A stretch of 11,036 nt of DNA, from assembly GCA_964614415.1 (NCBI GenBank), contig CAZTLE010000141.1:1-11036 (forward strand), written 5' to 3'. A program made the translations under genes and the position numbers. This DNA comes from CAZTLE01 sp964614415. Lineage in GTDB: Bacteria; Bacteroidota; Bacteroidia; Flavobacteriales; Flavobacteriaceae. This document shows positions 6,052 to 11,036 of the stretch, in pieces (the stretch's first letter is position 1; every line of letters starts with the position of its first letter). Below the pieces are notes generated by a model. It searched no databases, had not been told where the DNA came from, and saw only the letters and a list, made by a program, of their open reading frames with translations.

Positions 6052-6933
6052 ATGTCTAACCCCCAGCTTAAGTGGCTTTATTTGATCATTCTTTCCCTTA
6101 TCTGGGGAAGTTCCTTTATCCTTATAAAGAAGGGCCTGGTTGGGCTTACCGATTTCCAATTGGGCGCCTTGCGAATCTGTCTTACCTCGCTTTTCCTGTT
6201 TAGTGTTGGATTTAAGAGCGCCATGCGCGTGCCTAAGAAACACTGGGTTTGGATTGCGGCCACCGGATTTCTTGGCACCTTCTTTCCGTCCTTTTTATTC
6301 GCTATTGCTCAGAACCACATAGATAGTGCCGTTGCCTCCATACTCAACTCACTCACACCACTCACCACGGTAATTGCAGGGGTAACCATTTTTGCCATAG
6401 CCTCTACCCGAAGGCAAATGTTGGGTGTGGTTATCGGGCTTGTGGGAACTGCCATGCTCATCATTGCCGGAGCCGATTTTAATCCGGATCAGAACTACTG
6501 GTATAGTCTGTTGATAGTAACTGCGACCATCGGTTATGCGATAAACGTAAACATCATTAAGAAGTATCTTAATACTGTGAATGCCCTTGCCATTACTACG
6601 GGTAATTTCATTTGCATCTTTCTTCCGGCCCTTGTAATTCTTTATGCGACCGGTTTCTTTGAAACCATTTGGAGTTCCCGGGAAATGCAAATTTCGTTTT
6701 TATATGTAGCTCTGTTATCATTGTTCGGAACGGCTATTGCCAAAGTATTTTTTAACAAACTAATACAGATTGCGACCCCGGTGTTCGCCTCTTCCGTGAC
6801 CTATCTCATGCCCGTAGTGGCGGTTATGTGGGGCCTTATTGACGGAGAAGGATTTAGCTGGTGGCAAATTCTGGCCGCCATTATCATTCTTTTTGGGGTC
6901 TATTTATCCAATAAGCGTCAGAAAAAGGAATAA
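6052..6933 (+). CDS. EamA/DMT-family inner-membrane transporter
   Basis: Protein of 293 residues of the drug/metabolite transporter superfamily, made of two EamA repeats (about 8-138 and 150-288) with about ten predicted helices. Family marks are IWGSSFILIKKG near the N-terminus, SILNSLTPLTTVIAG at 97-110 closing the first repeat, and SSVTYLMPVVAVMWG at 247-261 in the second, followed by a short basic tail (NKRQKKE). The substrate cannot be predicted from sequence; members export amino acids, metabolites or drugs. An ATG at 6045 is out of frame, so 6052 is the start. A second small membrane protein follows 57 bp downstream and may be co-transcribed. Confidence 0.93.
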   Translation: MSNPQLKWLYLIILSLIWGSSFILIKKGLVGLTDFQLGALRICLTSLFLFSVGFKSAMRVPKKHWVWIAATGFLGTFFPSFLFAIAQNHIDSAVASILNSLTPLTTVIAGVTIFAIASTRRQMLGVVIGLVGTAMLIIAGADFNPDQNYWYSLLIVTATIGYAINVNIIKKYLNTVNALAITTGNFICIFLPALVILYATGFFETIWSSREMQISFLYVALLSLFGTAIAKVFFNKLIQIATPVFASSVTYLMPVVAVMWGLIDGEGFSWWQILAAIIILFGVYLSNKRQKKE

Positions 6934-6990
6934 GAATTAACTAATAATAAGGCATTTACATAATTTTTTCCGAAATTTAGGTAACTAAAG

Positions 6991-7443
6991 ATGTGTGTTA
7001 TGGGAAGATTTTATGTTCGATATGGAATCGCCATTGCAGTATTATTAGCCGCTTATTTTCTTCTTTCCTGGTTAATCGGGCTGCATAAATATCCAATTTT
7101 CAGTGCCCTCAATGGAGTCTTCTTCGGATGGGGGATCCTAATGGCGATGAAGAAATACAAAGCGTCCACAGATTACTTTGCGTATCAGGACGGTTTTCAG
7201 GTAGGACTGTTCACAGGAGTTATTGCTACCTTCCTGTTTTCGGCGTTCATGGCACTCTTTATCTTTTATATAGATACCCAATTCACCCAGGCCATACTTG
7301 ATTCCTGGGAGCTTAATTACAACAAAGGATCACTTATCATCATCATATCGCTTATCATGATGGGGTTGTCTACCACCTTTGTGTTGACGCTGGCATTTAT
7401 GCAACTGCTCAAAGATTCCTGGAATACGGCCAAACGCGGTTAA
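6991..7443 (+). CDS. Small four-helix membrane protein, DUF4199-like
   Basis: A 150-residue integral membrane protein with four hydrophobic segments at about 9-30, 36-53, 69-94 and 113-140. The spacing and the motif AYQDGFQVGLFTGVIAT, followed by a Tyr/Asp segment after the third helix, resemble DUF4199 proteins of Bacteroidota, whose function is unknown. The assignment is by pattern memory and is moderate. The ATG at 6991 gives MCVMGRF; the ATG at 7000 (MGRFYVRYG) is the more natural start, three residues shorter. No clear promoter lies in 6934-6990, only a degenerate TAATTTTT, so read-through from the transporter gene is possible. Confidence 0.7.
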   Translation: MCVMGRFYVRYGIAIAVLLAAYFLLSWLIGLHKYPIFSALNGVFFGWGILMAMKKYKASTDYFAYQDGFQVGLFTGVIATFLFSAFMALFIFYIDTQFTQAILDSWELNYNKGSLIIIISLIMMGLSTTFVLTLAFMQLLKDSWNTAKRG

Positions 7444-7473
7444 ATTCCTAAAGAAAATAGCATAGGCAAGCCT

Positions 7474-7503
7474 TTGTAGTTTCCACATTTACAATTATAT
7501 TTG
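7474..7503 (+). promoter_or_regulatory. rplU-rpmA operon promoter
   Basis: TTG (7474-7476), a 19-base spacer and TATATTTG (7496-7503) form an ideal Bacteroidota housekeeping promoter. Transcription should start near 7509, leaving a leader of about 75 nt before the rplU ATG. Confidence 0.8.
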
Positions 7504-7508
7504 CACCC

Positions 7509-7546
7509 GCCTTAGCGAGATGCTGTAATGGCTATTGTATTAAGGC
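7509..7546 (+). promoter_or_regulatory. Hairpin in the rplU leader
   Basis: GCCTTA (7509-7514) pairs with TAAGGC (7541-7546), so the predicted transcript would begin with a stem closing a 26-base loop. Ribosomal protein operons often carry autoregulatory leaders; I do not recognise this one and the stem is only six pairs. Confidence 0.35.
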
Positions 7547-7584
7547 CACCAATTTTAAAACGTAAATAAGTAAACGAATACGCT

Positions 7585-8142
7585 ATGTATGCAATTGTAG
7601 AGATAGCAGGGCAGCAATTCAAAGTTGCGAAAGATCAAAAGGTCTTTGTCCATCGTTTGTCCACTGAAGAAGGAAAGAAAGTTGCTTTCGATAATGTACT
7701 TCTTATTGGCGACGGAGACAAAGTAACCGTTGGCGCCCCGGCTATAGACGGAGCTCAGGTAGGAGCGAAAGTCTTGCGTCACCTAAAGGGTGATAAAGTA
7801 ATCGTCTTCAAAAAGAAAAGACGTAAAGGATATCGAGTAAAAAATGGTCACCGACAGTCACTTTCTGAGATCGTAATCGAAAGTATTGTGGCTTCCGGTG
7901 CTAAGAAAGCAGCTCCTGCTAAAGCTGAACCAAAGGCAAAAGCAGAGCCAAAAGCAAAAGCAGAACCTAAGAAAGCTGAAGCCCCTAAGGCTGAAGCCAA
8001 AAAAGAGGCTCCTGCTGCTAAAGAAGCTGCGACCGATTTGAGCTCGATGACTGTTGCTCAATTGAAAGCACTGGCCAAAGAACGCGGAATTTCAGGTTAT
8101 TCTTCTATGAAGAAAGCCGACCTTATTGCCGCCTTAAGTTAA
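7585..8142 (+). CDS. rplU: 50S ribosomal protein L21 with C-terminal Rho_N/SAP-like domain
   Basis: Residues 1-105 are standard bacterial L21, a 23S rRNA-binding protein of the large subunit (MYAIVEIAGQQFKV; then KKKRRKGYRVKNGHRQ, the basic loop). Typical L21 is about 103 residues; this one has 185. Residues 106-149 are a low-complexity Lys/Ala/Glu/Pro linker with three KAEPKA-type repeats. Residues 150-185 (LSSMTVAQLKALAKERG, then ISGYSSMKKADLIAAL) match the helix-extension-helix pattern of Rho N-terminal/SAP nucleic-acid-binding domains. The extension is in frame and ends in a clean TAA. rpmA follows 40 bp downstream. What the extra domain does is unknown; extra RNA contacts are inferred. 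Confidence 0.95.
   Translation: MYAIVEIAGQQFKVAKDQKVFVHRLSTEEGKKVAFDNVLLIGDGDKVTVGAPAIDGAQVGAKVLRHLKGDKVIVFKKKRRKGYRVKNGHRQSLSEIVIESIVASGAKKAAPAKAEPKAKAEPKAKAEPKKAEAPKAEAKKEAPAAKEAATDLSSMTVAQLKALAKERGISGYSSMKKADLIAALS
7921..7974 (+). repeat. Three 18-bp in-frame repeats in the L21 linker
   Basis: Three imperfect 18-base units (7921-7938, 7939-7956, 7957-7974), each starting AAAGCWGARCC, encode KAEPKA, KAEPKA and KAEPKK. Differences are mostly at third positions, so the repeat has been kept at protein level; the copy number may vary between strains. Confidence 0.8.
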
Positions 8143-8144
8143 AC

Positions 8145-8164
8145 CCTGCCTGCCGCCAGGTAGG
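8145..8164 (+). repeat. Hairpin between rplU and rpmA
   Basis: CCTGCCTG (8145-8152) pairs with CAGGTAGG (8157-8164) across a CCGC loop, with one G-U wobble. It starts two bases after the rplU stop and has no T-run, so it is not a terminator. It may be an intercistronic processing or stability element. The core CCTGCCTGCC also occurs just after the HU stop on the minus strand (1923-1914). Confidence 0.5.
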
Positions 8165-8182
8165 CCTTAAAACCGAAAGAAA

Positions 8183-8446
8183 ATGGCTCATAAAAAAGGA
8201 GTAGGTAGTTCTAAGAACGGTAGAGAATCGGAATCGAAACGGTTAGGCGTTAAGATCTTTGGTGGACAAGCTGCCATAGCTGGAAACATAATCGTTCGCC
8301 AAAGAGGTTCAGAGCATCACCCGGGTGAGAATGTATATGCCGGTAAGGACTATACACTACACGCCAAGGTAGATGGAACCGTTAAGTTTGAAAAGAAACG
8401 CGGAGGCAAGTCCTACGTGTCTATTATTCCTCACGCAGAGGCGTAA
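8183..8446 (+). CDS. rpmA: 50S ribosomal protein L27
   Basis: Large-subunit protein whose N-terminal tail reaches the peptidyl transferase centre. At 87 residues it is of family length. MAHKKGVGSSKNGRESESKRLG is followed by VKIFGGQAAIAGNIIVRQRG and by the conserved HPGENVYAGKDYTLHA. The N-terminus begins directly at MAHKKG, so it lacks the cleaved leader found in Firmicutes L27. It is the second gene of the rplU operon and is followed by a strong terminator. Confidence 0.98.
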   Translation: MAHKKGVGSSKNGRESESKRLGVKIFGGQAAIAGNIIVRQRGSEHHPGENVYAGKDYTLHAKVDGTVKFEKKRGGKSYVSIIPHAEA

Positions 8447-8459
8447 ATCTATATTCGTT

Positions 8460-8483
8460 TGTCATCCTGAGCGCAGTCGAAGG
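8460..8483 (+). repeat. Dispersed intergenic repeat of the TCATCCTGAGCG type
   Basis: TGTCATCCTGAGCGCAGTCG followed by AAGGA matches a short sequence that I recall as very common in intergenic regions of Bacteroidota and some other bacteria. Its ends (TCCT and AGGA) are complementary, giving a weak imperfect hairpin. It lies between the L27 stop and the operon terminator. Confidence 0.5.
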
Positions 8484-8514
8484 AAGACAAAATGAAACCT
8501 AAGAAGATACTGCG

Positions 8515-8551
8515 AAAACCCTCCATAGCCTTGGCGATGGAGGGTTTTTTT
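8515..8551 (+). terminator. Intrinsic terminator of the rplU-rpmA operon
   Basis: A perfect 12-bp stem pairs AAAACCCTCCAT (8515-8526) with ATGGAGGGTTTT (8537-8548) around a ten-base loop, and is followed by more T residues to 8551. On the minus strand the same stem ends in four T, so it may also stop the convergent DinB-like gene, whose stop codon begins at 8555. Confidence 0.92.
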
Positions 8552-8552
8552 A

Positions 8553-9089
8553 TTACTTCAAAATGTCCTTGACGATCTTGAGATGGTGCTGTGTGTGCAC
8601 CTCCAGGAACCGAATGGACTTTCCACGGTTTATGGTTCCGAATACCGGATGATCGAAATGCGCGTCTTTGTCGAGTTCCAGTAAATCCGGAATTCGCGAT
8701 CGCACCAATGCTAATTGCTTTTCTATGTCCTCGGTGTGAATCACATCAGGAGGACGAACCGAAGCCGGTGACTGAGCCCGGCCACGCGGGATATAATTAA
8801 AGGTCAACGACATGGTGCCGATAAACGAAAAACTCGATTCATACAGCTCCGGATTTGAGTCTGAAAGCGTCTCACCAATGGCAAGGATCGTTTTCAGCAT
8901 ATGATCCAGATGCCAGGCCACATCGGCCTTAGAAACTTCCGTGTTACGTACATCCCGCTGTGCGATGTACGATTCAATGAGGTCTACCTGCGACAACAAA
9001 TGGTCCGGGTTGTTGCTTTTCATTTTAATCTGACTATACACTACGAAGACGATTAGAATGACTACTACACTTGCTAGAAATTTTTTCAT
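8553..9089 (-). CDS. Membrane-anchored DinB-like (DUF1569-type) protein
   Basis: Protein of 178 residues. The N-terminus has a basic start and one hydrophobic helix (about 4-20), probably an uncleaved anchor, placing the rest in the periplasm. The body looks like the DinB/DUF1569 four-helix bundle: WHLDHML (His60, His63) early and a C-terminal helix EVHTQHHLKIVKDIL (His165, His168, His169), in the positions where the family binds a metal ion. HFDHPVFGTINRGKSIRF precedes the last helix, as in DUF1569. Enzymatic function is unknown; relatives include metal-dependent thiol transferases, but most DUF1569 proteins are uncharacterised. It starts nine bases after the TonB-receptor stop, so the two are very probably co-transcribed. 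Confidence 0.75.
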   Translation of the reverse strand: MKKFLASVVVILIVFVVYSQIKMKSNNPDHLLSQVDLIESYIAQRDVRNTEVSKADVAWHLDHMLKTILAIGETLSDSNPELYESSFSFIGTMSLTFNYIPRGRAQSPASVRPPDVIHTEDIEKQLALVRSRIPDLLELDKDAHFDHPVFGTINRGKSIRFLEVHTQHHLKIVKDILK

Positions 9090-9098
9090 AAAAGAGAA

Positions 9099-11036
9099 TT
9101 AGAATTGAAAACGATATCCGAAGTCCGGAAAGAACCCGATCTGATCTACCTGATCCACCCGGTTTGTCAATCGGTTGTATCGTCTTACAAAAACGTTTTT
9201 GTTATTGGTTAGATTTTGAATATCCAGGTATATCTGGTGTGATGACTTTTTCTTTTTATTATTGATCCTGTATCCGAATTTCAGGTCCCATCGGAGGTAG
9301 TCATCATACTGCTCACTAAAGGCAATATCCTCCTGAAGAATTTCAAAGCCTGCGGCTTGAGAAGCCTCCAGATCAACCGGTGTAAAGTACCGCCCACCTG
9401 AAATGGTTAGACGTGTATCTACGAATAGTACATTTCTCTTAGCCCGGCCTATGGTAAACTCTCTTCCACCCAGAAAGTTGACCACATATTGATTGTTGAA
9501 TGGGGTATTCCGCTCAATACCATCACTCCCTTCATATCTGCTTTCAAAGAAGGAGGAGGTGAGCAATCCGTGATACCCTTTACTGAAAAACTTTTCCAGC
9601 GTAAGTTCGATGCCGCGGTTAAAACCGGTACCCTCATTAACAAGGGAAACCCGGTCATTCTCAAAGACGAAGTCTGCGCCTTCGGTAAGCGTAGAGTAAC
9701 TGGATGGAAAGGGCTCTACGGCTGCCTTGCTGATATCCTGGTAGTAGACTTCAAATTTTCCCCTCCAGTTGGGTGCAAAAGTGATATCGTATCCAACCAC
9801 GTAGTGATCGCTTCGGGTAAAATCCAGATCCTTGTTGGTCTGAATTATCTCTCCATTCACATTTTCGTTCAGGAAGAGAATGGGTAATGGCACTGTTTGG
9901 TGATGAATTCCGTATCCCAGGCTTATCGTTTGATTTTGAGCCACTTTGTAGTTCAGCCCCGCACGTGGTTCCCAAACAAATTCCTCGCTTAGCGTACTAT
10001 ACTGACTGTGCATCCCGGCATTCAGCGTGAGGTTTTCGGTAAGTCGGAACTGCCCCTGAACAAAAGGTTGAAGAATACTCAGGTTGTCATCCACGTCCAG
10101 ATACGTAAACAGATCGGGATCGCCGTCTCCGTCCAGATCGGGTTGCATCTCACGGTCGCGTTGTACGGATTCCACAAGGAAGTATTCACCTAAAAAACCA
10201 ACCTGAAGTGTTGATCTGTTGCTCAACTTGGAATTGTAGAGCGTTGAAAAGGTGTATCTGGATTCCGAATTATCAGCCTCGGTATAGCGTATAACCCGTT
10301 CGGCAGGGGTGTCCTTGTCAATGAAACGATCCTGAGTAAAATCGCTTCCGTTGGTTGAGAATCCAACAATTGTGCGGAGGTATGAATCATCCGTAAGCTG
10401 TAGTCGGTGTTTGAGACCCACTACACTGAAGTTAGAGTTAAAGAATGAATTCTCGTCTTCGGCGGCAAAGAGATCGCTTTCGTCAATATCATCGCCCAGG
10501 AATTCGATATCGGAAAAGCCGATGATACCGAACAATGAGAAAGTCCCCAGGGAACTTTTACCCAGGTTCACGTTGAACGAGAAGTCGCTGTAGTTGGGCG
10601 TGGCGGAAGTACCGCCGGCACCTACTCCCAGGATACTCACCAGCGAGTATCGACCGGAAAACAGGAACGAACCGTTATTCTTTCCCAGAGGTCCTTCGGC
10701 CATGGCCTCCACGCCTGAGAATACACCCACCTGTGCTGTAAATTCATAGTCGTCACGGTTCCCTTTCCGGAAGCCGAGATCGAATACACCGCCGAGAGCA
10801 TTTCCGTATTCAGCAGGAAAAGCAGAAGTAAAGAAATCGGAGTTCTTCAAAAGATTGGGATTGATGGCAGAAACGGGCCCACCGGTGGTTCCGATAGAAG
10901 CGAAGTGGTTGGGGTTTGGTATGGGGATACCTTCCAGTCTCCAAAGCAGGCCCGTTGGGGAGTTACCTCGTACTACAATATCATTCCGGCTATCGTCGGG
11001 AGAGGAAACCCCGGCAAAGTTTGCAGCCAGGCGGCC
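9099..11036 (-). CDS. TonB-dependent outer-membrane receptor, 5' end outside the window
   Basis: The frame is open from the right edge to TAA at 9099 (645 residues), so signal peptide, any carboxypeptidase-regulatory domain and TonB box lie outside. The first about 95 visible residues are plug domain (RNDIVVRGNSPTGLLWRLEG, then AFPAEYGNALGGVFDLGFRKG). The rest is a beta-barrel of alternating aromatic strands (GRYSLVSIL; YVVGYDITFAPNWRGKFEVYYQD; YLDIQNLTNNKNVFVRRYN) ending in GYRFQF with the terminal Phe used in barrel assembly. It is expected to import a ligand by TonB energy; the ligand is unknown. There is no SusD neighbour on the visible side, so a SusCD pair is not supported. Visible residues 300-310 carry an acidic repeat (DLDGDGDPDLF), probably in an extracellular loop. 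A TTG at 10850 is only an internal codon, because plug sequence continues upstream. Confidence 0.93.
   Translation of the reverse strand, partial: GRLAANFAGVSSPDDSRNDIVVRGNSPTGLLWRLEGIPIPNPNHFASIGTTGGPVSAINPNLLKNSDFFTSAFPAEYGNALGGVFDLGFRKGNRDDYEFTAQVGVFSGVEAMAEGPLGKNNGSFLFSGRYSLVSILGVGAGGTSATPNYSDFSFNVNLGKSSLGTFSLFGIIGFSDIEFLGDDIDESDLFAAEDENSFFNSNFSVVGLKHRLQLTDDSYLRTIVGFSTNGSDFTQDRFIDKDTPAERVIRYTEADNSESRYTFSTLYNSKLSNRSTLQVGFLGEYFLVESVQRDREMQPDLDGDGDPDLFTYLDVDDNLSILQPFVQGQFRLTENLTLNAGMHSQYSTLSEEFVWEPRAGLNYKVAQNQTISLGYGIHHQTVPLPILFLNENVNGEIIQTNKDLDFTRSDHYVVGYDITFAPNWRGKFEVYYQDISKAAVEPFPSSYSTLTEGADFVFENDRVSLVNEGTGFNRGIELTLEKFFSKGYHGLLTSSFFESRYEGSDGIERNTPFNNQYVVNFLGGREFTIGRAKRNVLFVDTRLTISGGRYFTPVDLEASQAAGFEILQEDIAFSEQYDDYLRWDLKFGYRINNKKKKSSHQIYLDIQNLTNNKNVFVRRYNRLTNRVDQVDQIGFFPDFGYRFQF

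Noticed and set aside
7921..7974. Repeats as a possible CRISPR array
   Set aside because: The units are contiguous with no spacers and encode an in-frame protein linker.
7858..8061. Phe/Cys/Ser-rich minus-strand ORF opposite the L21 linker
   Set aside because: Antisense of a Lys/Ala/Glu low-complexity tract.
8491..8571. Short ORF starting ATG AAA CCT after rpmA
   Set aside because: It runs through the intrinsic terminator and into the convergent gene; 26 codons with no recognised similarity.
9489..9887. 132-codon plus-strand ORF opposite the TonB receptor
   Set aside because: The barrel strands on the minus strand are convincing, so this is a shadow frame.
10848..10850. TTG as start of the TonB-receptor gene
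   Set aside because: The frame continues to the window edge with a recognisable plug domain, so the true start lies outside.

Overview
The window looks like a chromosomal segment of a marine-type Flavobacteriaceae (phylum Bacteroidota). The evidence is the adjacent gliding genes gldE and gldD, a flavobacterial-type RNase G and HU protein, promoters of the Bacteroidota form TTG-N17-23-TAnnTTTG, almost no Shine-Dalgarno sequences, and a TonB-dependent receptor ending in Phe. Gene content is mostly housekeeping. I found no phage, CRISPR array, tRNA, rRNA, transposase or obvious defence system.

Layout. Positions 1-2221 lie on the minus strand and, in transcription order, hold HU, a 29-residue very basic protein with its own terminator, a roughly 260-nt structured leader, and RNase G (rng), which runs off the left edge. 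Positions 2333-5849 are on the plus strand: mutY, ssb, gldE, gldD. A repeat-rich spacer (5850-6051) follows, then an EamA-family transporter and a small four-helix membrane protein. Positions 7474-8551 form the rplU-rpmA ribosomal operon, with a clear promoter, a short leader hairpin and a strong terminator. Positions 8553-11036 are on the minus strand: a TonB-dependent receptor cut by the right edge, followed by a membrane-anchored DinB-like protein. The L27 terminator separates these convergent units.

How the genes fit together. mutY and ssb serve DNA repair and single-strand protection. ssb, gldE and gldD are tightly packed and probably co-transcribed, so a DNA maintenance gene shares a transcript with membrane gliding-motility components. 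HU, the basic peptide and RNase G form a nucleoid/RNA-handling cluster. L21 and L27 are neighbours in the 50S subunit. The TonB receptor and DinB-like protein belong to the cell envelope.

No new multi-gene system is evident. The most interesting signals are small: the structured rng leader with a tandem repeat and a possible start-codon relocation, the 29-residue protein whose last codons form half of its terminator, an inverted repeat centred on the gldD stop codon, an inverted-end repeat between gldD and the transporter gene, and a Rho_N/SAP-like domain fused to L21.
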